A stretch of DNA of 64,000 bases from Culex pipiens pallens (taxonomy: Eukaryota; Arthropoda; Insecta; Diptera; Culicidae): positions 66,619,273-66,683,272 of the forward strand of contig NC_068939.1 in assembly GCF_016801865.2 (NCBI RefSeq), read 5' to 3'. The notes under the pieces were generated by a model. It saw only the letters and a program-made list of their open reading frames with translations, ran no database searches and was not told the origin of the DNA. Shown here piece by piece: positions 13,201 through 23,911 of the stretch. The translations under genes and the position numbers were made by a program. Positions within the stretch are counted from its first letter, which is position 1. Every line of letters starts with the position of its first letter.

Positions 13201-16042
13201 CGGATATAAATCGTGTTTCAACGCCATGAGATTTTACATTTACCCTCGCACATCCACTTCACTGAATCGCTTCAGCTCAATCGTATGCGTATGTCTGTTG
13301 TCGGCATCCTCGATCTCCTTGCCGCTGCTCGATAACTGAGCAGTGATCACCAATTGATCACCCATTAAAGTTGAGCCATCAAGCGTTACGTTAACAACTA
13401 TTACGGTGTTATTCCGCAGTGCTCGCCCGTTGTTGATGTTACAGGTCATGATAACGTCCGTAGATTCGCAGTATCCGTTCATTTTCAAAATTTTCACACA
13501 TTGTGAAAAGTGTACGTTGAGTTTGGTAGCGTAAGCGACATCTCCCATATTGGTGATTCTATACATCAGTTCCAGCGTTTTTGTACTGTTCACCACCAAT
13601 GAAGTATTGAAATTTCTCAGTTCACCAAACAGTTTCATATCTACTCTACAATCGTCGTTATCACATTCTTTTCCGAACACAACGCTATGTTTCACGAAAT
13701 TGACTGTATTTGAGGTTTTTTCAAAAATAGCACAGCTATCGCAGAACTGTTCGCCAGTGGTTTTCTGATTGATCAACTTGTAGGTCAGCCCGAATACGAT
13801 TGGGATGTCCACGTAGTAAAAGGACGTGTTCACTGTGATTTTCTTGCGAATGCACTGCTTTTTAGTCGAGAATCGTAACAGCTTAAGATCGCTATCAGTG
13901 GTTGCACGTCTAACTGAACTTTGAGTGTCTAACGATAGAGTTGTTTCAAAATCTGAAAAATAAGATTGATAATTTGATATAATAATCATAAAATCTAGAA
14001 ATCTAAATGCAACCCATGACACACGAGCTACCGTAAAACGGGGTGACTTTGTTAAGTTTGAGATTTTTTTTCGCAAAATGAAGAGTACAAATTAAATACG
14101 TACGAAATTGTATGGAATCATACTGACCGTGGTAGTGAAAAGTCCAAGTCACTTCTAGACGAAGTATTCATTAAATTTTCAAACGTTTAAAAAGTTAGTT
14201 TACTATAATTAAGAAAACGTTGATTATCTCAAAGTGAAATAATTTTCTCAATGAACATGATTTCAAAACGAAACCCTTAGCAATTGATCAATTAATTAAA
14301 TTAATTATTAGTTGGAAAATATTCCAAAAATAAATTGAAATCCTATCAATGTCACCCCAGTTTACGGTACTAAAATTCTATTTTAATAGCACAATAAAAT
14401 TGCATTGCAGAGTATCTTACCATATTCATGATCCATTCTACTGTTCCCGACAATCTCATAGTGGTAGCAGATCCCAAGCTCGAATTCGTCCATTACCGTA
14501 TCGTTACCAGAGCTCACATTTCTCAGATTAATCTGGCTTTTGGTCGCGTTCATGCTAACCATCGGACGAAGAATCGGATACGTTTTGAACAGAAAGACCC
14601 GATCCGCAAAGGGTGCTCCAACGGCGATGTCTCCGTAGTAATTGCCATCAATATCCACTGCTCTGGTGAGTGCCGCTCCAAACATTGCACTTGTTTCGTT
14701 TGAGCTAGAGATCTTTAAGATTTGTGATGGATTTGAAGAGATCCCGGTGGCACTACCATGATGGATGTAGACTGCTCCACCGTGCTGCTCAAAAGGTGCT
14801 CCAACAGCAATATCTGGATATATATATTTGGGATTAGTCATCGCAACTTAAGATTTGTACGCGCTTACTCACCATTGAATCCGTCATTGTTGATGTCTCC
14901 CAGAGACGCAATCGAATATCCAAAGTGTCCACTCCTGGTATAATTTGAAGCCAGCACCAACTGTCGTTCAAACTTCAGAGTTCCGTTCAAGGCGAACCCT
15001 CGGTTGAGGTACACAAACACCGCACCATGGTCATCGCGAGAGTTCTTCGAATAGTACGGCGCTCCCACAAGTACATCCGGCAGTCCATCGCCGTTGATAT
15101 CCTCGGTGCACAGCGAGTACCCAAAGTAATCTCTGATCTCATCTCCTACTAGAACCACCTTATTGTGAGCATCGAGCTGTTTCTTGTTCGCCACTTTGGT
15201 TTCAAAGATGAAAACTTTCCCTGGGCTTCCGTTGGATCGTGGAGCGCTAGCCACATAGACGGTCTTGTTTTGTACCACCATGGAATTTACGCTGTACCCA
15301 AAGTATCCTCCGGGCGTTTCCTGCACCGAGTGTAGAACGGCTCCGAACGTTCCGGTGTAAATAATAACGACACCAGAAAAGTCGTGCAACGGTAGCCCGG
15401 ACATGATCTTCAAACCCTTTTCGACTCCCTGTACCATGTGAACGGAGAATCCCTCCGATGAATAATCGAAGATAGATTTCGCTGTATAAATGAAATTTAA
15501 ACATTACATCGATTCTGTCAACACCATTAGATAAAGATATTACTTTTCCGCGAATCAAAAGCTTCCTTCAACGTTATCGTTGAATTATTCATTCTAGCGT
15601 AACAGATCCCAGTCATTGCTCGTTCCGAAACTTCTCTACCCTCATAGTCTTCGTAAACGAACCGCGGCGCACAACCAACCAGTTCTTCTCTGTCCACTAT
15701 TCCGTCCAAGCTGGCCCCAAAGTACTGCCCGGACTTGTTCATGTGCGTGTCCCGCCCCCTGTTATCCAACTGATCGTACTGAACACAGCTTCCATCGATC
15801 ACATTACACCTGAACACCGCTCCAGGTTCCGCGATCTTGCGCTGCTTCGGCAGGCTCGACTCCGCCCGTGGAGCTCCAACAAACAGTCCGTCCTTCTTCA
15901 GGTGTATCGCGTAACCAAAGTAAGAACCGTCCTTGGTCGCATTAAACACAACATTCGGCACCGGAGACACATTGTAAGCACTTAGTAACGGCACTACGGC
16001 AAGCACACCCAGCACGAGTAAAACCGGTCGCGGATGAGTCAT
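7255..16042 (-). CDS. Integrin alpha subunit (insect alphaPS type)
   Basis: Cell-surface adhesion receptor subunit that pairs with a beta integrin. Exons on the minus strand are 16042-15544, 15481-14873, 14813-14421, 13952-13244, 13188-13002, 12938-12471, 12387-12331 and 7329-7255. All are GT-AG with matching phases, giving 998 residues. There is a signal peptide at 1-22. FG-GAP propeller blades follow (FGYAI..VGAP repeated), three of them with Ca-binding loops DINGDGLPD, DINNDGFND and DIDGNYYGD. Beyond them come the thigh/calf region, a membrane span (about 931-952) and the juxtamembrane motif QFFKR in place of canonical GFFKR. Exon 7 (19 codons) carries the QFFKR motif, and exon 8 (24 codons, ends in ANILA) lies 5.0 kb away across a transposon-filled intron. 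At about 1,000 residues, and with no obvious furin site, it fits the alphaPS3/4/5-like clade better than PS1 or PS2 (inference). Confidence 0.9.
7621..8747. mobile_element. hAT-like non-autonomous element, CCCGGGAATTCCCGGG family
   Basis: Ends TAGTGCGTCC and GGACGCCCTA are inverted. The flanks CTTGTCAT (7613-7620 and 8748-8755) are an exact 8-bp target-site duplication, the hAT signature. Both ends are packed with palindromic CCCGGGAATTCCCGGGA-type repeats. No transposase ORF. 1,127 bp, inside integrin intron 7. Confidence 0.85.
9107..9705 (+). repeat. Interspersed repeat, 'GCCTTCCTCAC' family, copy A
   Basis: Begins with TCCACCTATGTGGTTGG followed by GCCTTCCTCAC and ends with CCTTACCTCAGAGAGGAAGGC, so the ends are partly inverted. 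Internal segments (ATCCGGACATAGTTTACATAC, CAGTGCTGAGAAAAC, an ACACAGACACACAGACA run, GAGTCGATAGGTA) recur at 24771-26485, and the two ends recur in inverse orientation at 61697-62034. The class is unknown to me. Confidence 0.6.
10111..10272. mobile_element. TA-flanked MITE, CAGTSGACYCTCT family, copy A
   Basis: Starts CAGTGGACCCTCTCG and ends in the near complement GAGAGTCCACTG, with TA on each side (10109-10110 and 10273-10274). TIRs beginning CAGT with a TA duplication fit the Tc1/mariner-pogo group (inference). 162 bp. A longer relative is at 20973-21373. Confidence 0.75.
10745..11385. mobile_element. Non-autonomous TIR element, 'GTGCTATCTTGTC' family, copy B
   Basis: Ends CGTCAGCTGTGTGCTATCTT and its complement, flanked by ATTT (10741-10744 and 11386-11389), a possible 4-bp duplication. 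The interior repeats ACACTTGTGACACGT-like motifs at about 10888, 10929, 11108 and 11147. Nested in the hAT-like element at 9769-11731. Confidence 0.7.
11829..12124 (+). mobile_element. Helitron-like non-autonomous element, copy A
   Basis: Starts TCTATCTATATATATAAAA after an A and ends GAAGTTTGTCGGGTAAGGCTTG before a T. No TIR and no duplication, as expected for Helitrons inserting between A and T. The 3' CTTG deviates from the usual CTRR. Copies at 24866-25175 and 33038-33234 share ACCGATTCCGGA and TTTTGATCACAGGAGGCTGA. Confidence 0.55.
14031..14367. mobile_element. TA-flanked MITE, CCGTAAAACGGGGTGAC family, deleted copy
   Basis: Ends CCGTAAAACGGGGTGAC and GTCACCCCAGTTTACGG, flanked by TA on both sides (14029-14030, 14368-14369). 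It accounts for 337 of the 468 bp of integrin intron 3. A 913-bp copy is at 54836-55748; this one looks like an internal-deletion derivative. Confidence 0.85.
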
Positions 16043-16625
16043 CGCTAACGCCAGAGTTGGAGTCAGCTGAGCCGGGCTGAGCTGAGATTGTCGCGTCGTT
16101 ACGGGCGCGTGTCCAGAATGGTACTGAGCCGTGTACTTGCGAGTGAGTTCTGGGGTTGAATTGTTTGCAATGAGTAAGTGCTGCTGCTGTTAGAACTGTT
16201 GGGGAATGTTGAAGTAATTTTGCTTCGGGGTAGATATTGACTCATGCGCGTAAACTCTCCCCGCGGATCGCCGTTCTACGTAATTGGCATTTCTAATTAT
16301 ATTCACTGTAAAGATTTGTGTTGACGTACCGAGAGATTGAGATGTTTTGATAGAATCGCGTACAGCTTTATTGTCAACTTACTCTATGTGTGACTGCGGT
16401 GTTACAACTGAAGTGAGTTCACCGATTTCATGATACTACTTTTCACTAGTCTAGTGCGTCAAGCGATTGAATCGCTGCCACGGTCAAGTAAGCTGTATTG
16501 ATCAATCATTTGTACAAACAATACAGACAGTCATCAACTGTTTGCTTGTTTAGATCACATTGCTAGAAGCTGGACGTAGAGAGAAAAAAAATTTATTAAA
16601 TCAATTCATTGGGATTATGCTATGC
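16043..16625 (-). promoter_or_regulatory. Integrin 5' flank, putative initiator
   Basis: On the minus strand TCAGTAC (A at about 16125) lies about 80 nt before the integrin start codon and resembles an arthropod initiator; a CGACG at +28 to +32 is one base off the DPE consensus. No TATA box is seen. Beyond 16200 I see nothing specific until the 7-bp repeat array begins. Confidence 0.3.
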
Positions 16626-16772
16626 TGTCTTTTGTCTTTTGTCTTTTGTCTTTTGTCTTTTGTCTTTTGTCTTTTGTCTTTTGTCTTTTGTCTTTTGTCT
16701 TTTGTCTTTTGTCTTTTGTCTTTTGTCTTTTGTCTTTTGTCTTTTGTCTTTTGTCTTTTGTCTTTTGTCTTT
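16626..16772 (+). repeat. Tandem 7-mer array (TTTTGTC)n
   Basis: About 21 near-perfect copies of TTTTGTC. Because 3x7 nt is 7 codons, it produces an open frame reading CLLSFVF repeats, which I regard as spurious. Confidence 0.97.
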
Positions 16773-18466
16773 AGTTTTTAGTTTTTAGTTTTTAGTTTTT
16801 AGTTTTTAGTTTTTAGTTTTTAGTTTTTAGTTTTTAGTTTTTAGTTTTTAGTTTTTAGTTTTTAGTTTTTAGTTTTTAGTTTTTAGTTTTTAGTTTTTAG
16901 TTTTTAGTTTTTAGTTTTTAGTTTTTAGTTTTTAGTTTTTAGTTTTTAGTTTTTAGTTTTTAGTTTTTAGTTTTTAGTTTTTAGTTTTTAGTTTTTAGTT
17001 TTTAGTTTTTAGTTTTTAGTTTTTAGTTTTTAGTTTTTAGTTTTTAGTTTTTAGTTTTTAGTTTTTAGTTTTTAGTTTTTAGTTTTTAGTTTTTAGTTTT
17101 TAGTTTTTAGTTTTTAGTTTTTAGTTTTTAGTTTTTAGTTTTTAGTTTTTAGTTTTTAGTTTTTAGTTTTTAGTTTTTAGTTTTTAGTTTTTAGTTTTTA
17201 GTTTTTAGTTTTTAGTTTTTAGTTTTTAGTTTTTAGTTTTTAGTTTTTAGTTTTTAGTTTTTAGTTTTTAGTTTTTAGTTTTTAGTTTTTAGTTTTTAGT
17301 TTTTAGTTTTTAGTTTTTAGTTTTTAGTTTTTAGTTTTTAGTTTTTAGTTTTTAGTTTTTAGTTTTTAGTTTTTAGTTTTTAGTTTTTAGTTTTTTAGTT
17401 TTTAGTTTTTAGTTTTTAGTTTTTAGTTTTTAGTTTTTAGTTTTTAGTTTTTAGTTTTTAGTTTTTAGTTTTTAGTTTTTAGTTTTTAGTTTTTTAGTTT
17501 TTAGTTTTTAGTTTTTAGTTTTTAGTTTTTAGTTTTTAGTTTTTAGTTTTTAGTTTTTAGTTTTTAGTTTTTAGTTTTTAGTTTTTAGTTTTTAGTTTTT
17601 AGTTTTTAGTTTTTAGTTTTTTAGTTTTTAGTTTTTAGTTTTTAGTTTTTAGTTTTTAGTTTTTAGTTTTTAGTTTTTAGTTTTTAGTTTTTAGTTTTTA
17701 GTTTTTAGTTTTTAGTTTTTAGTTTTTAGTTTTTAGTTTTTAGTTTTTAGTTTTTAGTTTTTAGTTTTTAGTTTTTAGTTTTTAGTTTTTAGTTTTTAGT
17801 TTTTAGTTTTTAGTTTTTAGTTTTTAGTTTTTTAGTTTTTAGTTTTTAGTTTTTTAGTTTTTAGTTTTTAGTTTTTAGTTTTTAGTTTTTAGTTTTTAGT
17901 TTTTAGTTTTTAGTTTTTAGTTTTTAGTTTTTAGTTTTTAGTTTTTAGTTTTTAGTTTTTAGTTTTTAGTTTTTAGTTTTTTAGTTTTTAGTTTTTAGTT
18001 TTTAGTTTTTAGTTTTTAGTTTTTAGTTTTTAGTTTTTAGTTTTTTAGTTTTTAGTTTTTAGTTTTTAGTTTTTAGTTTTTAGTTTTTTAGTTTTTTGTT
18101 TTTAGTTTTTAGTTTTTAGTTTTTAGTTTTTAGTTTTTAGTTTTTTAGTTTTTAGTTTTTAGTTTTTAGTTTTTAGTTTTTAGTTTTTAGTTTTTAGTTT
18201 TTAGTTTTTAGTTTTTAGTTTTTAGTTTTTAGTTTTTAGTTTTTAGTTTTTAGTTTTTAGTTTTTAGTTTTTAGTTTTTAGTTTTTAGTTTTTAGTTTTT
18301 AGTTTTTAGTTTTTAGTTTTTAGTTTTTAGTTTTTAGTTTTTTGTTTTTAGTTTTTAGTTTTTAGTTTTTAGTTTTTAGTTTTTAGTTTTTAGTTTTTAG
18401 TTTTTAGTTTTTAGTTTTTAGTTTTTAGTTTTTAGTTTTTAGTTTTTAGTTTTTTGTTTTTAGTTA
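16770..18466 (+). repeat. Tandem 7-mer array (TTTTTAG)n, 1.7 kb
   Basis: About 240 copies of TTTTTAG continue directly from the TTTTGTC array. Scattered units have an extra T (TTTTTTAG, for example near 17390, 17488 and 17617), and a few read TTTTTTG near 18097, 18343 and 18455. It ends about 80 bp beyond the poly(A) signal of the proline-rich gene. Confidence 0.97.
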
Positions 18467-18544
18467 ATAAAAAAATAGTTTATTTTTTGTGATTTAAACT
18501 ACGAAGAAGATTCCATCGGGCATGTATTTTGTGATTATAAATGA

Positions 18545-18550
18545 TTTATT
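18545..18550 (-). terminator. Poly(A) signal of proline-rich gene
   Basis: AATAAA on the minus strand, about 115 nt after the stop codon at 18662-18664. Confidence 0.65.
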
Positions 18551-18661
18551 GAGAAAGATAATAAATAAATAAATAAACATACATCTAATTAGTAAATTTC
18601 GGTGCGCTACCAACTGTACAAGGATGAAGTTCTCCCCTAGCTCTCGCTACCACCGTCCAGG

Positions 18662-19546
18662 TTACTGGTTGTACCGTGGCTTCAGTGACGATCCGCAGCT
18701 TTGGCAGGTTCCTCCGAGACGGCCCTGCTGCTGAACATACGGTGGTAACTGTCCACTAGGACCGGTCGAACCGCTACCCTCGTAGGTGGGGTACCGTGGC
18801 GTTTGGAGGGCGGGAATCGATGATGGGGTCGTTGGTATCGGTTCCTGTTCATAGACTACATGCTCAACAGGACCAGCGGGTTGAGGCGCATAGACCGGTG
18901 ACTCGGCGTAGACTTGTGGGGGTGGTGGAGGGTAGCTTGGTTGAGGTGAGTAGATTGGCTGTTGGGGTGCTGGAGCAGCTTGTGGTGGTGGTGGTACGTA
19001 GGTCGGTTGGGGTGAATACACGGGTACTTGCACGGGCGTGTACACTGGCAGCGAGCCTGGTTCTGGAACGGCAGGATCAACCACATGATCTACGTCTTGG
19101 TTGCCCTCGGTCAGCGAGAATATGATCTGCTGCAAAATGCTCTTAGACAGCTTTAGTGGAGTCTTCGGCGGAAGTTGTACGCAAACCGATACTGGAAGCT
19201 GGTTTTCATCGTTTGCTGGTGGTGGTGGTGGTGGTGGCGGATACAACGGGCCAACTTCCTTTGATGGTCCACTGTAGTTATTTTCCGGAGCTTCATTCGA
19301 TTCATAGTTGCCGCCCTCGGATTCTCCTGGATATCCAGGAGACACTCCTACACGCACCGATGGATATCGTGGTTCAAACGGTAGAGAATTAGGATGGCCA
19401 CCACAGAAACTACCCCCACTACATGGTCTCTGCGGCGCAGAGTAACTACTGTACGAGTTGCTTTCCACTTGACCAACCGCGAAGGTCAGCGCTGCCGAAC
19501 ACACGAGAAACACTATCATTCTGGAATCACTGATCACACTGAACAA
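18662..19546 (-). CDS. Secreted proline-rich protein
   Basis: Single-exon ORF of 294 codons from the first ATG. The second ATG (19519, residue 10) begins a better signal peptide, MIVFLVCSAALTFAVG, and is probably the true start, giving 285 residues. The mature protein is Pro/Tyr/Gln-rich: a run of eight prolines at about residue 104, then imperfect repeats of VPVYSPQPTYVPPPPQ and QPIYSPQPSYPPPPPQ type. Between them lies a short non-repetitive segment with one Cys and an amphipathic stretch (KLSKSILQQIIFSLTEG). It ends with a CQSCGSS segment. The composition suggests an extracellular structural, cuticle-associated or mucosal protein. I recognise no named family. A strong TATA box upstream and AATAAA downstream support a real, probably tightly regulated gene. 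Confidence 0.8.
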   Translation of the reverse strand: MFSVISDSRMIVFLVCSAALTFAVGQVESNSYSSYSAPQRPCSGGSFCGGHPNSLPFEPRYPSVRVGVSPGYPGESEGGNYESNEAPENNYSGPSKEVGPLYPPPPPPPPANDENQLPVSVCVQLPPKTPLKLSKSILQQIIFSLTEGNQDVDHVVDPAVPEPGSLPVYTPVQVPVYSPQPTYVPPPPQAAPAPQQPIYSPQPSYPPPPPQVYAESPVYAPQPAGPVEHVVYEQEPIPTTPSSIPALQTPRYPTYEGSGSTGPSGQLPPYVQQQGRLGGTCQSCGSSLKPRYNQ

Positions 19547-19603
19547 GAAGTGTTGTGCTTGAAATCTGAATCTGGATTATGCTGACCATTCGTTATCACG
19601 GCA

Positions 19604-19611
19604 CTTTTATA
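19604..19611 (-). promoter_or_regulatory. TATA box of proline-rich gene
   Basis: TATAAAAG on the minus strand. An initiator-like TCAGCA with its A at 19583 lies 28 nt downstream, giving a 5' UTR of about 36-63 nt depending on which ATG is used. Confidence 0.75.
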
Positions 19612-19614
19612 CCT

Positions 19615-20193
19615 TAGATCAACTAGCTGCTTCTTGGTATCTGGTTCATTCACGTTCTGAACACCGTGAACGCAAACAAACATCATTCAGTTCATATCTT
19701 GTCCAGAGTGCGTTGTCAGGTACCTTTCTTCCGGACGTGCGTAAACGATATACACCACGACATGGTAAACTTTCTACTGCGGTTGGCTGATGTTTTACCA
19801 AAACAGCTAAGTCGTAACAGATCAAGTTCTTTGAACTTCAAGATAGTGTTCGTTACCAAGCACGCTGGTCAGTATGGAGGAATGGGAGAATTCCGTGAAT
19901 GCCGGAGTATGTTTGATAACAAGGCGCTTTTCAACAATCATCTTGTAAATTTGAATGTTAAACTTCCGGGGTAAAATTAAATTAGAACAGTAATTTTGAT
20001 TTAGTTTGTAATGTTGCACTAATGTGATCGCTCGAATTTTCCAAAGCTCGATGTACTGTTATGAATTTAAATGTTCCTTCATTGAACTTCGTTCAAAATT
20101 CTAGCCTTAGATTTTGAAAAATAAGCCATTATATGTAATGGGAATTTTTTGTATGTTTTTAGGCAGGTTAAAAACATGATCCTTACTTCGTCT
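19615..20193. other. Unassigned intergenic DNA
   Basis: Upstream flank of the proline-rich gene. A 102-codon open frame on the plus strand begins with GTG rather than ATG and has no recognisable content; I do not call it a gene. Confidence 0.5.
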
Positions 20194-20870
20194 TAACGTC
20201 ATGATTCGAAATCCGGACACTTAGTAGCATATCATCTTTGTTATAGCTGGCAAAAAATCATGTAATAAGTTGGAAATGTAGAAATATTATTAGGATTTAG
20301 TATAAACAGTCAGTTTTAAGAGAATGCATGCAAAATATGTCTTTTCTAACAATTTTTCATCAGAATTTGAAAATTAAAATGACTTGTTGTGCTTCGAATC
20401 CCGGACACTGTTAAAAGCTGATTCGAAATCCGGACACTTTTGCTTCGAATTCCGGACACTCAATTTTGCTTATGAATCGCACAAATTTGGACTGAAATGT
20501 TAATGAATGGCATTCTTTAGGTCTCAAATAAACTGTTAACATCAAAACAATCGATAGTTTATATAAAAATGGCTTAAATTTAAGAAAATCAAAAACATAA
20601 ATTTATGCTTTGCCTTCCCGGTGCTTCGGACATCTATGAAATATTTCACGTGAAATGTTTCGCATTTTTGGTAATCTTATAATTTTATTTTATTTAATTG
20701 TTTTGACATTAACTACAGCATTCAAACAAACTTTAAATGAAAGTTGATGTTAGAATTCATCAAATAACACAGTTTTGACATTCATAATGCGAACTTATAT
20801 CCAAATAATTGATAAAACAAGATGAGGTGTCCGGGTTTCGAAGCGTCCGGGAATTCGAATCATGGCGTTA
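20194..20870 (+). mobile_element. TIR element, TAACGTCATGATTCGAA family, copy 1
   Basis: Left end TAACGTCATGATTCGAAATC and right end ...GAATTCGAATCATGGCGTTA are inverted. Internal TTCGAAATCCGGACAC-like motifs recur in both orientations near both ends and in the middle. 677 bp, the same length as copy 4 (63040-63716). Other copies are at 26638-28086 and 45118-45746. No ORF. Confidence 0.85.
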
Positions 20871-20972
20871 TTTGCAAATTCACAATTTCGGGGCAACTGC
20901 TGTGTGAGTTGGCGGAGAATTACCAATGTTTTAAATTCACTTTTTTTTACTTGTTTTTCACATTTTCTACTA

Positions 20973-21373
20973 CAGTCGACTCTCTGGCTGTCGATCTTCT
21001 CGATATCAATAATTCTCCATCTATCGATGAATTCTTCAGTCCCTTCAATCTGCATACTTCAATTATCTTCATTCCCCGATATTTTCCCTTGCTTGAAGGA
21101 TCTCTTCCTCGACGGTCCCTTGGATTCTGTTTGCTTTAAAAATCTCTTCCGGTTGTCAATAATTTCACTTTCTCATGGCTTGCATAGACATTTTTCTTGC
21201 CGAAACGAAGCTTTGAAGGGTGTTTGACATTAGTTTGTTTTTGTTTGATGGACCATAGCTGGGTATCAAGAAAAAAATATTTTCAATCGAGTCTTCATTT
21301 TGCATCGTTCTGTAAACTGATGATTCTCTTCCTCGACGGTCCCTTGGATATTGACAACCAGAGAGTCGACTGT
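20973..21373. mobile_element. TA-flanked MITE, CAGTCGACTCTCTGG family, copy B
   Basis: Starts CAGTCGACTCTCTGGCTGTC and ends ...ACCAGAGAGTCGACTG, flanked by TA (20971-20972 and 21374-21375). The CTCTTCCTCGACGGTCCCTTGGA motif occurs twice internally. 401 bp. Confidence 0.82.
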
Positions 21374-21447
21374 ATAGAACGATACCATTATCATTTAAAT
21401 TGAAAAAAAAAAAAAATGCGTAGAGGCATAGTCTGGGACATTACAAA

Positions 21448-22090
21448 AATAACTGCACACACCAAATTTGTTTTACTGTAATTCACTAAAGTTTTACTGA
21501 ATTTTTAGTAAACGATTCAGTAATTCAGATTTAACTGAATTCTCAGTTAACTGTTATTTGTCACTTTGACAGATGACATACTGAAATTTCAGTTAAATGG
21601 TTGTCAAAACAACTGAAATTTCAGCAAAAGAAATGTCAAATTATTTTGCTGAAAATTCAGATTTTTTCTTGTGGCAGTTTGACAGGTAATTTGCTGAAGA
21701 TTCAGCAATCGTTACTGGTATTTTATTTATCAAAATTTGATTTGTCATTGAAAATGTTTCCAGTACTGTTATTTATACATTTATTTCATCAATCGTCCAA
21801 ACCTAAAAAAGGTGGTTAGCATCGAGGTATTTGTTATTAACATTTTTCTTAGCTTGGTTTCTAAAGATCCCAATACAAAATTTAAAAACAACACAACATG
21901 ATTGAAAGAGGATTTTCTCTCGGCAGCATCAAACAATTAGTCATAAGTGACATTTCAGTTTAACAGATATGCAGTTACTGATTTTTCAGCAATGTTTTTG
22001 TTCATAACCGAATTTCAGCAAAAGTGATGATTACTGAATCGCATTCAGTTAATTATTTTACTGAAATGGCAATCCAAAATTTACTTTACA
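21448..22090. repeat. Palindrome-sprinkled AT-rich repeat (CTGAAATTTCAG)
   Basis: Within about 640 bp the motifs ACTGAAATTTCAGT, TTCAGCAAA, CTGAAAATTCAG and TTCAGTTAA recur many times in both orientations, together with TGTCAAA and GACAGAT spacers. The density looks like a foldback MITE, but I could not define clean ends. Confidence 0.55.
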
Positions 22091-22142
22091 TACTTTATTT
22101 CACATTATATAGAGGAAATGTTAGTAAAAAATTATTTTCAGC

Positions 22143-22188
22143 TGGGGATATTGATATCAAGAAGATCGACAGCCAGATAGTCGACTGT
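22143..22188. mobile_element. Solo end of CAGTCGACTCTCT MITE
   Basis: GATATTGATATCAAGAAGATCGACAG... ending in AGTCGACTG then TA. It matches one end of the MITE at 20973-21373; the partner end is not seen. Confidence 0.6.
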
Positions 22189-22189
22189 A

Positions 22190-23280
22190 TTAAGAAAACT
22201 AATTTGCTAAAGATATAAGCAATTACACATGTTTTACATTTGACATTTAAAAACGTGTTTTACATCGATTAACAAAATTTCTACGCAAAATCAACTCAAG
22301 GAGAAGCATGAACTTTGGAGTCCCCAGAAACACGTGCACTTTGAATTTTTCGAAAATATTGGTGCCGAATGATTTTTCTCCAAAGTTTGTATGGAGAATA
22401 AGTGCTGTTCGGTTCTCCTTCACATTGCATGCAATTTTTAGTTGCGTGCAAGAGCGACAAACCACCTTAATTCTCTATAGAAACTTTAAAGAAAAAACAA
22501 TCAGCTTTCTCTAAATATTTTTGAACAGAATCAAAGTGCACGTGTTTTTGGGGACTCCAAAGTGTTTTTGGGGACTTCCAGTCGAGCTGAACCTGCGCAA
22601 TAGTTTTTGTATTTTTTTAGGTCGGTGTTATTTGAAATTTTTATGGAGAGCTTCAGATAATATAAATTAAAGATAATCGGGTAATGGAATCTGCACTGTA
22701 AATGAAAATCTGTAATTTCTTTTATTACGTTTTTAGTCTGAGAAGGTTAAGGTTCTTGAAGGCATCATTCCAGATCGGCTATTTGGTGGCCATGTTTGTT
22801 TTAGAGAAACATTTAAATCTTGATTCAGAATGCATCGATTAAAAAATGGGTTTCTTTGTGTTGTTTGTAGAAGCATTCTACATGTCGTGATTATTTTTTC
22901 ATTTTAATTTACTATTTCTGGACGCTGAATTCAGAACGTGAAAGACACCTTTTGCGACTTTAAACAAGCTTAATTCATCAGGGTTGTAAACTAAATGATT
23001 TTGATGGTAGTTGACCATAAATTGACAAAATTTGAAGAAAAATCACTTTTTTAAAAGTCATTTTTTTAAGTAATTGTCTGTAATAAGAGAATCGTAAGAA
23101 ACATGGAAGAACGCGGCTTTTCATCCTTAATTTTAGGACAACATTCAGAAAATTGTTACATCACGTGAAATTTCTCTCCATGCCGACAAAAAACCCTAGA
23201 CATTTCTGTTCTTCAAAATGGCACAAACATCATGTCTGGCGCGACGACGTAACGATTACCTCACTCGGCACGTATCCCAC
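22190..23280. other. Unassigned intergenic DNA
   Basis: Contains a short inverted pair: GGAGTCCCCAGAAACACGTGCA near 22317 and GCACGTGTTTTTGGGGACTCC near 22537, the ends of a roughly 240-bp MITE-like unit. Otherwise AT-rich DNA with no gene signal. Confidence 0.5.
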
Positions 23281-23287
23281 CAAACTG

Positions 23288-23295
23288 TTATAAAT
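23288..23295 (+). promoter_or_regulatory. TATA box of small secreted-protein gene
   Basis: TTATAAAT, with an initiator-like CCAGTT (A at 23323) about 34 nt downstream. This places the RNA start about 30 nt before the ATG at 23355. Confidence 0.65.
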
Positions 23296-23354
23296 GCTAT
23301 GCCAACCCGAGAAGGTCACACCAGTTGATCGTACCTGTCCAGAACTCCAGAACC

Positions 23355-23858
23355 ATGCGAGAACTCATTCTGATTTCGTTGCTCCTGCCGGCGTGTTTTG
23401 GTGGGATGAAGGTGCTTCAGCAGCGGCCCGGAACCGTAACGGTGGGCAGCAATGGTGGGCCGGACACTTCGGACTCCGAGGAGGACGAGCCGGAACCGGT
23501 GGGCGCCGAAACCCGACAGGGCTACCAACCTCCGTATCAGCAGCACTACCAGCGGTACCAGCCGGAACCGGTCAGCAACTGTAACTGCGGGTACGTGATC
23601 GTCGAGAAGAAGCAACACATCTGCTACCCTGGCAAGAGTGTGTTGAAGGTGCTGCGACAACCGGCCAAGTGTAGTATTAGTCATACCGAGGAGTACAGCG
23701 GAAGTGCTCCGGTGCCCAAGTTTGAGATGTACAAGAACGTCCACGAGGGAGCCGAATCCCAGGTGGTTCCGTTTGCCATGGGAGAACCTGTGGACGGAGC
23801 AACACTGTTCAAGGGAGATTCCGTGGAGATTGATGAAACCATCAGTGGAGAGTGGTAG
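23355..23858 (+). CDS. Small secreted protein of unknown function
   Basis: Single-exon frame. An upstream in-frame ATG (23325) exists, but it lies at the predicted RNA start and lacks a signal peptide; ATG 23355 begins MRELILISLLLPACFGG, a clear signal peptide, so I choose it (167 residues). After the signal come an acidic stretch (SDSEEDEPEPV), a Tyr/Gln/Pro segment, and a compact domain with the cysteines of NCNCGY, HICYPG and AKCSISH that could form disulfides. The C-terminus is acidic and Gly/Val-rich. Codon use is GC-rich against an AT-rich background, and a TATA box and AATAAA bracket the frame. I do not recognise the family. Like the proline-rich gene 4 kb away, it is a compact TATA-driven secreted-protein gene. 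Confidence 0.8.
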   Translation: MRELILISLLLPACFGGMKVLQQRPGTVTVGSNGGPDTSDSEEDEPEPVGAETRQGYQPPYQQHYQRYQPEPVSNCNCGYVIVEKKQHICYPGKSVLKVLRQPAKCSISHTEEYSGSAPVPKFEMYKNVHEGAESQVVPFAMGEPVDGATLFKGDSVEIDETISGEW

Positions 23859-23905
23859 CAGCAGCAGAGTGCGTGCTTTAGTGTAGATAGGTTGCCCAAT
23901 TGCTT

Positions 23906-23911
23906 AATAAA
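23906..23911 (+). terminator. Poly(A) signal of small secreted-protein gene
   Basis: AATAAA 47 nt after the stop codon. Confidence 0.75.
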